A DNA stretch of 64,000 nt from contig NZ_BMSF01000003.1 of NCBI RefSeq assembly GCF_014649015.1, positions 434,001 to 498,000 of the forward strand, given 5' to 3'. The position numbers and the translations under genes were made by a program. Under the pieces are notes generated by a model. That model saw only the letters and a list, made by a program, of their open reading frames with translations, was not told the origin of the DNA and searched no databases. Below are positions 51,878 to 60,836 of the stretch, one piece after another. Within the stretch, counting starts at the first letter, position 1. Every line of letters begins with the position of its first letter. The DNA is from Streptomyces narbonensis. Its GTDB lineage: Bacteria; Actinomycetota; Actinomycetes; Streptomycetales; Streptomycetaceae.

Positions 51878-52001
51878 ACCCGGGGATCGTTACATCCGCG
51901 TGTCCCTAAGGTGTCCGAAGGGCCTGTTGACAGTGCCCGGAGCGGGCCACTTCCGGACAGAACGACCTCAGGAGTGCTCAGCCGCCCCACACGGCTCCCC
52001 T

Positions 52002-52024
52002 CGCAAGCTCTGCAAGACCTTGCG
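52002..52024. promoter_or_regulatory. Candidate MalR operator 2 (malR-proximal)
   Basis: CGCAAG-N11-CTTGCG with an additional CTGCAAG in the centre (52010-52016), so three half-sites overlap. It lies about 90 bp before the malR start. Confidence 0.65.
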
Positions 52025-52115
52025 AAATCGAGCGGAATCTCATGGAAGCTCGCCGAATCCGCTCCTACGGGCGTTCGGTGGGCAATACGCGCTGTGACCG
52101 GTACAGTCCATCCTC

Positions 52116-53138
52116 ATGACCGCGCGGCTTGCCGACATCGCAACCCAGGCGGGGGTCAGTGAAGCCACAGTCAGCCGCGTGCTCAACGGCAAGCCCGGTG
52201 TGGCCACCGCCACCCGCGAATCCGTGCTTGCCGCACTGGACGTGCTCGGCTACGAGCGGCCCGTACGACTGCGTCAGCGCAGCGCCGGGCTCGTCGGCCT
52301 CATCACCCCCGAGCTGGACAACCCGATCTTCCCCGCGCTCGCGCAGGTCATCGGGCAGGCCCTGACCCGGCAGGGGTACACGCCGGTCCTCGCCACCCAG
52401 ACCCCCGGCGGGTCCACGGAGGACGAGCTCACCGACATGCTGGTGGAGCGCGGTGTCGCCGGCATCATCTTCGTCTCCGGGCTGCACGCCGACACCACCG
52501 CCGACATGACGCGCTACGACCAGCTGCGCGGCAAGGGCGTCCCGTACGTCCTCCTCAACGGCTTCTCCCCCAAGGTCCAGGCGCCCTTCGTGTCGCCCGA
52601 CGACCGGGCGGCGATGCGGCTCGCGGTGACGCACCTGGCCGCGCTCGGCCACACCCGGATCGGGCTCGCCGTCGGCCCCAAGCGGTTCGTCCCGGTGCTG
52701 CGCAAGATCGAGGGCTTCCAGAAGGGCATGGAGGAGCGGCTCGGCCTCGCCCCCGAGGAGTCCGAGGAGCTGATCCAGCACTCCCTCTACACCCTGGAGG
52801 GCGGCCAGGCGGCGGCCGGGGCGCTGATCTCCCGCGGCTGCACGGCGGTCGTGTGCGCGAGCGACATGATGGCGCTCGGCGCGATCCGGGCGGCCCGGCA
52901 GCAGGGGCTCGACGTCCCCCGGGACGTCTCCGTCGTCGGCTTCGACGACTCCCCCCTCATAGCCTTCACGGATCCGCCGCTGACCACCATCCGCCAGCCC
53001 GTGCAGGCGATGGGACAGGCCGCGGTCCGCGCGCTGCTCGAAGAGGTCGGGGGCACCCCGGCACCGCACTCCGAGTTCGTCTTCATGCCTGAGCTGGTCG
53101 TTCGCGGTTCGACCGCCTCGGCCCCGTCCCCCTCCTGA
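52116..53138 (+). CDS. malR: LacI family maltose regulator
   Basis: 340 residues. LacI HTH at residues 4-30 (RLADIATQAGVSEATVSRVL) with the minor-groove hinge near VLAALDVLGYERP, then the effector domain (VSVVGFDDSPLIAFTDPP). It represses malEFG in the absence of maltose in S. coelicolor. A -10-like TACAGT lies 8 bp before the ATG and no ribosome site is seen, so the mRNA is probably leaderless. It is about 65 percent alike by eye to the second LacI protein at 45730-46800. Confidence 0.95.
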   Translation: MTARLADIATQAGVSEATVSRVLNGKPGVATATRESVLAALDVLGYERPVRLRQRSAGLVGLITPELDNPIFPALAQVIGQALTRQGYTPVLATQTPGGSTEDELTDMLVERGVAGIIFVSGLHADTTADMTRYDQLRGKGVPYVLLNGFSPKVQAPFVSPDDRAAMRLAVTHLAALGHTRIGLAVGPKRFVPVLRKIEGFQKGMEERLGLAPEESEELIQHSLYTLEGGQAAAGALISRGCTAVVCASDMMALGAIRAARQQGLDVPRDVSVVGFDDSPLIAFTDPPLTTIRQPVQAMGQAAVRALLEEVGGTPAPHSEFVFMPELVVRGSTASAPSPS

Positions 53139-53245
53139 CGGACACGCCTCAGGGCCGGGGTCATTCCTGAGAGGGACCGGGTGCGACCGGAACCAGACCG
53201 GGGGATGATCGGTCGAGGGGGCGGGATCTGGCAAACTCTCTGCCT

Positions 53246-54157
53246 ATGGGTGAAACGACCGTGAAGAGTTTGGACGACCGGACGACCCCGTCGCCACCCA
53301 TCGTGGCCGACGGCAGGTTCGCACGCCTGCGTGCCCGTGTGCCGCGGCGCCCCACGATCTGGTTCGAGATCCTGCTCATCGCGGTGAGTTACTGGACGTA
53401 CTCGCTCATCCGCAACGCGGTGCCGGAGCAGAAGGCCCAGGCCCTCGAGAACGCCGACTGGATCCTGCGGGCCGAGGAGTCCCTCGGCCTCGCCTTCGAG
53501 CACGCCGTCAACCACGCCGTGAACTCGGTGACCTGGCTGATCGTCTCGATGAACTACTACTACGCGACGCTGCACTTCGTCGTGACCATCGGTGTGCTCG
53601 TGTGGCTGTACCGATGGCAGCCGGGCCGTTACGCGGCGTTCCGCACGGTCCTGTTCGCCACCACCGGTGTGGCCCTGGTCGGTTACTACCTGTACCCGCT
53701 CGCGCCCCCGCGGCTCATGACCGGCCAGAACTTCATCGACACGGTCCTCGTCCACGAGACCTGGGGCTCGATGGCCTCGGGCAACCTGAAGCACGTGTCG
53801 AACCAGTACGCGGCCATGCCGTCGATGCACATCGGCTGGTCGCTCTGGTGCGGTGTGACGATCTTCCTCCTCGCGAAGGCGCCCTGGGCGAAGATCCTCG
53901 GCCTGCTCTACCCGACGGTCACGCTCGTCGTGATCGTCGCGACCGCCAACCACTTCTGGCTGGACGCGGTCGGCGGCGTGATCTGCCTGGCCTTCGGCTT
54001 CCTCGTCTCGTACTTCTGGTACGGCTCCCGGCCGCACCGGCTGCCCAAGCTGGTGGAACCCGCCGCGAACGTGCCCCAGGGCGGTCCGCGCCCGCCGGAG
54101 AGCACGGAGGACGCGGACCACGGGGCGGCGGAGCGCCCGGTCGGTTCCCGGAGGTAG
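53246..54157 (+). CDS. PAP2-family membrane phosphatase (phosphatidylinositol/inositol-phosphate type)
   Basis: 303 residues with about six membrane segments. Conserved PAP2 residues: YYLYPLAPPRL, AMPSMHIGWSLW (His of motif 2) and ANHFWLDAVGG (His of motif 3). This is the bacterial PAP2_3 (IPC-synthase/AUR1-like) type, which may transfer or remove phosphate from inositol phospholipids. The start lies after a weak ribosome site; a leaderless transcript is possible. It stands alone between malR and a broken amidohydrolase. Confidence 0.88.
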   Translation: MGETTVKSLDDRTTPSPPIVADGRFARLRARVPRRPTIWFEILLIAVSYWTYSLIRNAVPEQKAQALENADWILRAEESLGLAFEHAVNHAVNSVTWLIVSMNYYYATLHFVVTIGVLVWLYRWQPGRYAAFRTVLFATTGVALVGYYLYPLAPPRLMTGQNFIDTVLVHETWGSMASGNLKHVSNQYAAMPSMHIGWSLWCGVTIFLLAKAPWAKILGLLYPTVTLVVIVATANHFWLDAVGGVICLAFGFLVSYFWYGSRPHRLPKLVEPAANVPQGGPRPPESTEDADHGAAERPVGSRR

Positions 54158-54170
54158 CGGGTCCCGCCGC

Positions 54171-54375
54171 TCAGTCCTGCCTGTACGCGATCCGGCCACC
54201 GGTGACGGTGAGCCGGATCGCTGTCGTTGCGACCTCGTCCGCCCGGGTCCGCGACGAAGGCCGTGAGGTCGGCCCGGAAGCCCGGGGCGATCCGGCCGGC
54301 GACCGTCTCCTCCCCCGCCGCGACCGCCGCGTGCGAGGTCACCAGGGCCATCAGGCCGCCCGCGCACATGCCCGC
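54171..54375 (-). pseudogene. C-terminal remnant of an amidohydrolase (frameshifted)
   Basis: On the minus strand, LMALVTSHAAVAAGEETVAG followed by RIAPGFRADLTAFVADP matches the C-terminal end of YtcJ-type amidohydrolases. After a frame change near 54240 the normal ending resumes (AIRLTVTGGRIAYRQD and a stop at 54171). Everything N-terminal, including all metal ligands, is missing. Confidence 0.65.
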
Positions 54376-54483
54376 GTATGTCGGCGGCCTTATCCTGACG
54401 TTGTACGGCCCTCGGGGTCCGGGCCGCTCCGACTCCCCCGACGTGGCCATCGTGCGCGGTGGTCCAGTGGCAGGAGGCAGAGA

Positions 54484-55317
54484 ATGCGCTTCCACCGCAG
54501 ATGGGCCGCCGCCCTCGCCGCAGCCGCTCTCCTGACCTTCGGCGCGACCAGTGCGACCAGCGCGACCGCCGTGCCCGCCGTACCCGGTCCCGGAGGGCTC
54601 GTCGTGAGCTACGAGCCCGCCGAGACCGAAGCGGGCTTGGCCGAGCAGCAGTTCCTCCAGCAGAACGAGGTCCTTGAGAGCGCCGCCGCCCACGCGAACG
54701 CCCTGATCGGACTGCCCCGGGACATCCCCCTGGTGGCGGTGAGCTGCGACCCTCCCAACGCCTACTGGGATCCGGAATCCCAGGCCATTCTCTTCTGCTA
54801 CGAGTACGCCGCTCTGTTCCGCGGGATCTTCTCGGAGCGGAACACCGAGGGCAGCCCCGCCGAGCAGGCACGGGCCACCGACGAGGACGTCATCGGCGTC
54901 GCCAACAGCGCGGTCTTCCATGAGCTCGCGCACGCCCTCATCCAGGTCTACGATCTTCCCGCCACAGGCCGGGAGGAGGACTCGGCCGACCAGCTCGCCA
55001 CGCTGCTGCTCTCCGAGGACTCGCTCCACCGGGAGTACGCGATCAGCGACATCGAGGCGTGGGGCGCCCTCGCCGAACTCTCCGAGCAGGGCGACCTGAG
55101 CGACAAGGTCTCCGACGTGCACGCCCTGGACTCGCAGCGTTACTACAACGCCATCTGCTGGCTGTACGGCTCCGACCCGCAGACCTACGACTTCGTGGTC
55201 CTCACCGAGGCCAACCCCGAGGGCTTCCTGCCGGAGTCCCGCGCCGTCGGCTGCCCCGGCGAGTACGCGCAGATGCAGAAGGCGTGGAGCACCCTGCTCG
55301 CCCCCTACCTGAAGTGA
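54484..55317 (+). CDS. Secreted DUF4344 putative metallopeptidase
   Basis: 277 residues with a signal peptide (MRFHRRWAAALAAAALLTFG, cleavage near ATA). The HExxH zinc motif is HELAHA in AVFHELAHALIQVYDLP, and an E/D-rich third-ligand helix follows (REEDSADQLATLLL). Two Cys pairs (SCDPPNAYW, FCYEY; ICWLYG, GCPGEY) suggest disulfides. DUF4344 proteins are predicted zinc peptidases. ATG follows GGCAGAGA. Single gene, convergent with glnE. Confidence 0.88.
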   Translation: MRFHRRWAAALAAAALLTFGATSATSATAVPAVPGPGGLVVSYEPAETEAGLAEQQFLQQNEVLESAAAHANALIGLPRDIPLVAVSCDPPNAYWDPESQAILFCYEYAALFRGIFSERNTEGSPAEQARATDEDVIGVANSAVFHELAHALIQVYDLPATGREEDSADQLATLLLSEDSLHREYAISDIEAWGALAELSEQGDLSDKVSDVHALDSQRYYNAICWLYGSDPQTYDFVVLTEANPEGFLPESRAVGCPGEYAQMQKAWSTLLAPYLK

Positions 55318-55350
55318 GGCTCCCGGCAGGACCTGGGGGTGGCTTGCCGG

Positions 55351-58338
55351 TCAGGCCCCGTAGAAGAGCTCCTCGACGATGGCCCGGGCGCGGCGCGTGA
55401 TGCGTCGGTAGTCGTCGACCATCTCGCCGACGTGGCCGGATTCGTACCCCAGGTACCGGCCCACCGCCGCGAGCTCGCGCGGGTCCGAGGGGAAGGTGTC
55501 CCCAGGGCGGCCGCGGACCAGCATCACCGCGTTGCGGACGCGGGTCGCGAGGACCCAGGCCTCGTCGAGGGTCTGCGCCTCGTCCGTCGGGATCAGGCCC
55601 GCCGCGTGCGCGGCCCGCAGCGCCTCGCGGGTACGGGGCGTCCGCAGCCCCGGTTCCGCCCAGCCGTGCCGCATCTGGATCAGCTGGACCGTCCACTCGA
55701 CGTCGCTCAGACCGCCGCGCCCCAGCTTGGCGTGGAGCGTCGGGTCGGCGCCGCGCGGCAGCCGCTCGGACTCCATCCGGGCCTTGAGGCGGCGGATCTC
55801 GCGGACCGCGTCCTCGCCGAGGCCCTCGGCGGGGTAGCGCAGCGGGTCGACGAGCTCGATGAACCGGTCGGCCAGGTCCTGGTCGCCGGCCATGGGCTCG
55901 GCGCGCAGCAGGGCCTGGCTCTCCCAGACGAGCGACCAGCGGCGGTAGTAGGCCTCGTACGACTTCAGGGTGCGGACCAGGGGGCCGCTCTTGCCCTCGG
56001 GCCGCAGGTCCGCGTCAATGAGCAGAGGTGGGTCGGCCGTAGGGAGCTGGAGCAGCCTCCGCATCTCGGCGACCACGCGGTTCGCGGCCCGGGCCGCCTC
56101 CTGGTCGTCGACGCCCTCGCGCGGCTCGTGCACGAACAGCACGTCGGCGTCGGAGCCGTATCCCAGCTCGTGGCCGCCGAAGCGGCCCATGCCGATGACC
56201 GCGAAGCGGGTCGGCAGCTCGTCGCCCCACTCGGCGCGGACGGCGGCCCGCAGGGCGCCGGCGATCGTCGCCGCGTTGAGGTCGGTGACGGCCTCGCCCA
56301 CCCGGTCGACCAGGGCGCCGGGGTCGGGTTCGCGGGGGTTGTCCTCGGTGCCGTACGAGCCGATGAGGTCGGCCGCGGCCGTGCGGAACAGCTCCCGGCG
56401 GCGGACCCCGCGGGCCGCCGCGACGGCCTGCTCGGCGTCGCCCGCGCGGCCGACCGCCGCCAGGACCTCCTGCTCCAGGTGGTCCCGGCCGCGCGGCTTC
56501 AGCCCCTCGGGGTCGCCGAGGATGGCGACCGCCTCGGGGGCGCGGAGCAGCAGGTCGGGAGCGAGGCGGCCGGCGGAGAGCACCCGGGCGAGGTTCTCCG
56601 CGGCGGCGCCCTCGTCGCGGAGGAGTCGGAGGTACCAGGGGGTCTTGCCGAGGGCGTCCGAGACCTTGCGGAAGCCGAGGAGGCCGGCGTCCGGGTCGGC
56701 CGAGTCGGCGAACCAGCCGAGCAGCACGGGCAGCAGCGTCCGCTGGATCGCGGCCTTGCGGCTCACCCCTGAGGCGAGCGCCTCCAGGTGGCGCAGGGCG
56801 GCGGCCGGGTCCTGGTAGCCGAGGGCTTCGAGGCGCTGTCCGGCCGCCTTCGGGCTGAGCCGGATCTCGCCGGGGGCGAGCTGGGCGACCGCGTCGAGCA
56901 GCGGCCGGTAGAAGAGCTTCTCGTGGAGGCGGCGGACGACGGACGCGTGCCGCTTCCACTCCTTGTTGAGCTCGGCGACCGGGTCGGTGCGCAGGCCCAG
57001 GGAGCGGCCGAGGCGGCGCAGGTCCTCCTCGTCCTCGGGGACGAGGTGGGTGCGGCGCAGCCGGTAGAGCTGGATGCGGTGCTCCATGGCCCGCAGGAAG
57101 CGGTACGCCTCGTCGAGCTGGGCCGAGTCCGCCCGGCCGATGTAGCCGCCGGAGGCGAGCGCGGCGAGCGCGTCCAGGGTCTTGCCGCTGTGCAGCGTGG
57201 CGTCGCTGCGGCCGTGCACGAGCTGGAGGAGCTGGACGGCGAACTCGACGTCCCGCAGGCCGCCGGGGCCGAGCTTGAGCTCGCGCTCGACCTGGGCGGC
57301 GGGGATGTTGTCGACGACCCGGCGGCGCATCTTCTGCACGTCGGGGACGAAGTTCTCGCGCTCGGCGGCCTGCCAGACGAGCGGGGAGACGGCGTCGATG
57401 TACTGGGCGCCGAGGTCCGGGTCGCCGGCGACCGCGCGCGCCTTCAGGAGGGCCTGGAACTCCCAGGTCTTCGCCCAGCGCTGGTAGTAGGCGAGGTGGG
57501 AGGAGAGGGTGCGGACGAGGGGGCCGTTGCGGCCTTCGGGGCGGAGGTTGGCGTCGACCGGCCAGATGGTGCCCTCGACCGTGGTCTCGGAGCAGATCCG
57601 CATGAGGTGGGAGGCGAGCCGGGTCGCGGCCTGGATCGCCTTGGCCTCGTCGGCGCCCTCGGTGGGCTCCCCCACGAAGATCACGTCCACGTCGGAGACG
57701 TAGTTGAGCTCGTGGCCGCCGCACTTGCCCATCGCGATGACGGCGAGCCGGCACTGGGCGGCGTCGGCGGGCGCGGCGGTGCGGGCGATGGCGAGCGCGG
57801 CGCGCAGGGTCGCCGTCGCCAGGTCGGCGAGCTCGGCGGCCGCCTGGGCGACGTCGGTGGTGCCGCACACGTCCCGGGCCGCGATGGCGATCAGGCAGCG
57901 GCGGTAGGCGACCCGCAGGGAGACGGCGTCGGTGGCCTCGGCGAGGCCCCGCTCGAACTCGGCGACGCCCGGGTGCAGGTCGGCCGCCTCGTAGGTGACG
58001 AGGGACTCCCAGTCGCGGGGGTGGCGGGCCAGGTGGTCGGCGAGCGCCTCGGATGCGCCGAGGACCCCGAGGAGCCGGTCCCGGAAGGGCTTGGCGGAGA
58101 GGAGGGTGGAGGTGAGGGTCTGCCGCTCGGTCTCGGGCTGGGCCTCGACGAGCCGGACCAGGCCGCGGAGGGCGAGGTCGGGGTCGGCGGTGGCGCCGAG
58201 GGCGTCGAGGAGGACGGCGTCGCCGCGGAGGGCGGCCAGCTCCGGGACGTCCAGGAGGCGTTCGGCCCCCGAGGGATCGGTGAATCCGTGTCGCAGCAGA
58301 CGAGAGAATGTACTGCTCCTGCGCCCCGGCACCGTCAT
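55351..58338 (-). CDS. glnE: Bifunctional glutamine synthetase adenylyltransferase / adenylyl-removing enzyme
   Basis: 995 residues. Two nucleotidyltransferase domains: the N-terminal one with MGKCGGHELNYVSDVDVIFV (de-adenylylation) and the C-terminal one with GMGRFGGHELGYGSDADVLF (adenylylation), each followed by a helical GlnD-PII-uridylyltransferase-type domain. It modifies the tyrosine of GlnA (15634-17058) in response to nitrogen status. The ATG at 58338 (MTVPGRRSSTF) fits the S. coelicolor N-terminus from memory better than 58359. Confidence 0.96.
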   Translation of the reverse strand: MTVPGRRSSTFSRLLRHGFTDPSGAERLLDVPELAALRGDAVLLDALGATADPDLALRGLVRLVEAQPETERQTLTSTLLSAKPFRDRLLGVLGASEALADHLARHPRDWESLVTYEAADLHPGVAEFERGLAEATDAVSLRVAYRRCLIAIAARDVCGTTDVAQAAAELADLATATLRAALAIARTAAPADAAQCRLAVIAMGKCGGHELNYVSDVDVIFVGEPTEGADEAKAIQAATRLASHLMRICSETTVEGTIWPVDANLRPEGRNGPLVRTLSSHLAYYQRWAKTWEFQALLKARAVAGDPDLGAQYIDAVSPLVWQAAERENFVPDVQKMRRRVVDNIPAAQVERELKLGPGGLRDVEFAVQLLQLVHGRSDATLHSGKTLDALAALASGGYIGRADSAQLDEAYRFLRAMEHRIQLYRLRRTHLVPEDEEDLRRLGRSLGLRTDPVAELNKEWKRHASVVRRLHEKLFYRPLLDAVAQLAPGEIRLSPKAAGQRLEALGYQDPAAALRHLEALASGVSRKAAIQRTLLPVLLGWFADSADPDAGLLGFRKVSDALGKTPWYLRLLRDEGAAAENLARVLSAGRLAPDLLLRAPEAVAILGDPEGLKPRGRDHLEQEVLAAVGRAGDAEQAVAAARGVRRRELFRTAAADLIGSYGTEDNPREPDPGALVDRVGEAVTDLNAATIAGALRAAVRAEWGDELPTRFAVIGMGRFGGHELGYGSDADVLFVHEPREGVDDQEAARAANRVVAEMRRLLQLPTADPPLLIDADLRPEGKSGPLVRTLKSYEAYYRRWSLVWESQALLRAEPMAGDQDLADRFIELVDPLRYPAEGLGEDAVREIRRLKARMESERLPRGADPTLHAKLGRGGLSDVEWTVQLIQMRHGWAEPGLRTPRTREALRAAHAAGLIPTDEAQTLDEAWVLATRVRNAVMLVRGRPGDTFPSDPRELAAVGRYLGYESGHVGEMVDDYRRITRRARAIVEELFYGA

Positions 58339-58615
58339 CCGACCGCTCCCTCCAAGCACGCCCGACCCGGGTCTCCCACGGTCGGGTCCGGGAGATCGAG
58401 CCTATCCGGATCGGGGGGCGCGGGCGCCCAGGCCTTCGGATCGAAGCGGATCACACGTGACATCTCGCACATTGGTCGCTATTCGGGCCCGATGAACCGT
58501 ATTCCTTGAAAGTCCGTCTTGTTGTCCGTGCGCACCCGCACGTATGCCCGTCCCCGCCGGCCACCCTTCCGGCCGTCCTCTCCGCCCGCCCTCCTGTGAA
58601 AGCGCGCCGCCACCG

Positions 58616-60766
58616 ATGCCCGTCCGTCTCCCCCGCCGTCCCGCCGTCCTCTCCCGCCGCGGGACCTCCCGCCGCAGGGTCTTCACGACGGCCGTGACGA
58701 CCGTCCTGGTGGGCGGCACCTTCGCCGGTCTGCTGTCGGTCACGACCGCGCCGGACTCCTCGGCGGCCGCGTCGGTTCCGCTGCCCTCGCGGGCGCCGGC
58801 GGAGACCCCGGTGAAGGTGCGCGGGGTCGAGGCGCCGGCCGGCGCCGACGGCGCGTCCGTGGTGCAGATCGTGGCGCACCCCGACGACGACCTGTTCTTC
58901 ATGAACCCGGACACCTCCCAGTCCATCCACTCCGGCAACCCCCTGACCTCCGTCTACCTGACCTCCGGCGAGTCGGACGGCGTCAACGCGCGTCCGCGCG
59001 ACGCCGCCGGGGCGCAGCCCGACAAGGCGGGGTACGCCGAGGCGCGGCAGAACGGCATCCGCGCCGCGTACGCCGAGATGGCCACGGGCAGCCGCACCAG
59101 CCTCTGGGACCGGGTGGCGATACCCACGGCCGGCGGGGCGACGGCCGAACTGGACATCCTGCGGGCGAAGCCGCACGTGAAGCTGGTGTGGCTGCAGCTG
59201 CGCGAGGCCGGGGCGACCAACGGCGACCGCCCCGAGAGCCTCAACGGTCTGTGGCACGGCCGGATATCCGCGCTCGCCTCGCAGCGCGCCTCCGGCACGC
59301 CGGTCGCGGCGGACTTCTCGTACACGAAGGAACAGGTCGTCGCGACGGTGACCGGGATCCTGGAGCGCTTCCGGCCCACCTTCGTACGGATGCAGGACCC
59401 GACCTCCGGCAAGGTCGCCGGCACGGACCGCTACCAGGACCATCAGGACCACCTGTTCGGGGCGCGGTTCGTGCAGGCCGCGCTCGCCCGGTACGCGGAG
59501 CTCCCCGGGCACCCGCGCGTCGGCGTGCAGAACTACCTCGGCTACCCGACCAGCGTCCTGCCGCACACCCTCGACCCCGAGACGGCACACGCGAAGCTGA
59601 AGACGCTGAAGACGTACGCGTGGATGGACGGGGTCAACGACTGCGGGACGCTCGCGGGCTGCGGCGACCTGAAGGTGGCCGCGCGGCCCGCCGGGCGGGG
59701 CTGGGCGCAGACCATCCGGTACGCCCGGGGCACCTCCACCTCCTGGGTGCAGCGCGACCGGGACGGCGGGCTGCACGCCTTCTCCGTCCTCGACGGGCGC
59801 CTCGCGACCTGGCGGAAGGCGACGGACACGGCGGCGTGGCGGGGGCCGGTGCTGCTGCCCGGCGGCGGACTGGACAGCGGCGTCACCTCCGCGCTGCTGC
59901 CCGACGGCCGCCTGGCCGTCTTCGGGACCCGGACGACGCTCGGCGCCCTCCCGGGGGACTACCGGCGCGAGGTGGTGACGGCCGAGCAGACCGCGGCGGG
60001 CGGCGGCTTCGGCCCGTGGCGCTCGCTCGGCACACCCGAGCGGGACGACGCCGAGGGCACCTCCGACATCAGCGCGCCCGCCGTGACCGTGGGCCCCGAC
60101 GGCCGGGCGACCCTGGTCCTGCGGGACAGCGCCCACCGGCTCGTGTCGCGTGAGCAGGGCACGGACGGCCTGTGGGGTCCGTGGCGGACGCTGGGCGGCG
60201 CCGACGTGCACGGCGACCCCGTGGCGGCGACCGACGCGACGGGCCGCGGCTATGTCTTCGCGAGCACCCCGACCACCGTCCTGGCCTGGGCGGCGCTGAG
60301 CCCCGGCGGCCCGCCTGCGGGTCCGGTGCGCACGGGTCTGCCTCCGACGACGCTGGCGCTGAGCGCGAGCGCGGCGCCGGGCGGCGAGGGCGTACGGCTC
60401 TGGTTCCGCAAGCCGGCCTCCAACGACCTGCGGACCGCCGACTTCTCGGGCCCGGGCCTGATGTCCCCGATGCGGGAACTGGCGGGCGGCGTCGCGGGCT
60501 TCGGCCCGGTCAGCGGGGCGATGGGCGGGTCCACCGGCGGTTCGGTGGGCGGATCCAGGGGAAGTGCCTCGGTGGGCGGCGACGGCATGCTCGCGGTCCG
60601 CTCCCGGACGGGCGTTCTGGCGACGGCCCCGCTGGCCCGGGGCGCGACGCGGCCGACGTGGCGGCTGGAGCGGTTCCTCTTCTCCGGGGCGCCCGACGCG
60701 GGCACGGACGGGGTCGCGGCGATCGGTCTGGACGGCAGGCTGCACTGGACGCCCGCCGACCGATGA
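58616..60766 (+). CDS. Tat-exported PIG-L deacetylase with C-terminal beta-propeller-like region
   Basis: 716 residues. An N-terminal twin-arginine signal (SRRRVFTTAVTTVLVGG) indicates Tat export. The PIG-L (LmbE) zinc domain has AHPDDDLFF near residue 86 and the DHQDH pair near residue 280. The rest (about 370-716) contains repeated W and G-rich strands (GLHAFSVLDGRLATWRKATD), as in a lectin- or sialidase-like propeller. It probably removes N-acetyl groups from an extracellular glycan. The ATG at 58616 is preferred to 58544 since it puts the RR motif at residue 18. Confidence 0.85.
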   Translation: MPVRLPRRPAVLSRRGTSRRRVFTTAVTTVLVGGTFAGLLSVTTAPDSSAAASVPLPSRAPAETPVKVRGVEAPAGADGASVVQIVAHPDDDLFFMNPDTSQSIHSGNPLTSVYLTSGESDGVNARPRDAAGAQPDKAGYAEARQNGIRAAYAEMATGSRTSLWDRVAIPTAGGATAELDILRAKPHVKLVWLQLREAGATNGDRPESLNGLWHGRISALASQRASGTPVAADFSYTKEQVVATVTGILERFRPTFVRMQDPTSGKVAGTDRYQDHQDHLFGARFVQAALARYAELPGHPRVGVQNYLGYPTSVLPHTLDPETAHAKLKTLKTYAWMDGVNDCGTLAGCGDLKVAARPAGRGWAQTIRYARGTSTSWVQRDRDGGLHAFSVLDGRLATWRKATDTAAWRGPVLLPGGGLDSGVTSALLPDGRLAVFGTRTTLGALPGDYRREVVTAEQTAAGGGFGPWRSLGTPERDDAEGTSDISAPAVTVGPDGRATLVLRDSAHRLVSREQGTDGLWGPWRTLGGADVHGDPVAATDATGRGYVFASTPTTVLAWAALSPGGPPAGPVRTGLPPTTLALSASAAPGGEGVRLWFRKPASNDLRTADFSGPGLMSPMRELAGGVAGFGPVSGAMGGSTGGSVGGSRGSASVGGDGMLAVRSRTGVLATAPLARGATRPTWRLERFLFSGAPDAGTDGVAAIGLDGRLHWTPADR

Positions 60767-60789
60767 GTTCGGGCGGCCGGACCGGTCTC

Positions 60790-60823
60790 CTCTGTGTGGC
60801 ACCCGCCGTGGGGCCACACAGAG
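60790..60823. promoter_or_regulatory. Hairpin between PIG-L and PPOX genes covering the ribosome site
   Basis: CTCTGTGTGGC (60790-60800) and GCCACACAGAG (60813-60823) are exact inverted repeats. The right arm overlaps GAGAGGA, the ribosome site of the next gene, so the hairpin could act as a terminator or hide that site. Confidence 0.55.
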
Positions 60824-60836
60824 AGGACGGCCGGCC

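Larger units (their letters stand above)
51739..52115. promoter_or_regulatory. Divergent malE-malR promoter region
   Basis: 377 bp with no gene. It contains two operator-like palindromes (51857-51877 and 52002-52024) and a TACAGT (52102-52107) ending 8 bp before the malR ATG. For malE, a TTACGT on the minus strand near 51828 may be the -10. The stretch 51900-52000 shows nothing further that I recognise. Confidence 0.6.

Noticed and set aside
55339-58509. Plus-strand frames opposite glnE (477 and 573 codons)
   Set aside because: They are antisense shadows of a complete GlnE with both nucleotidyltransferase motifs.
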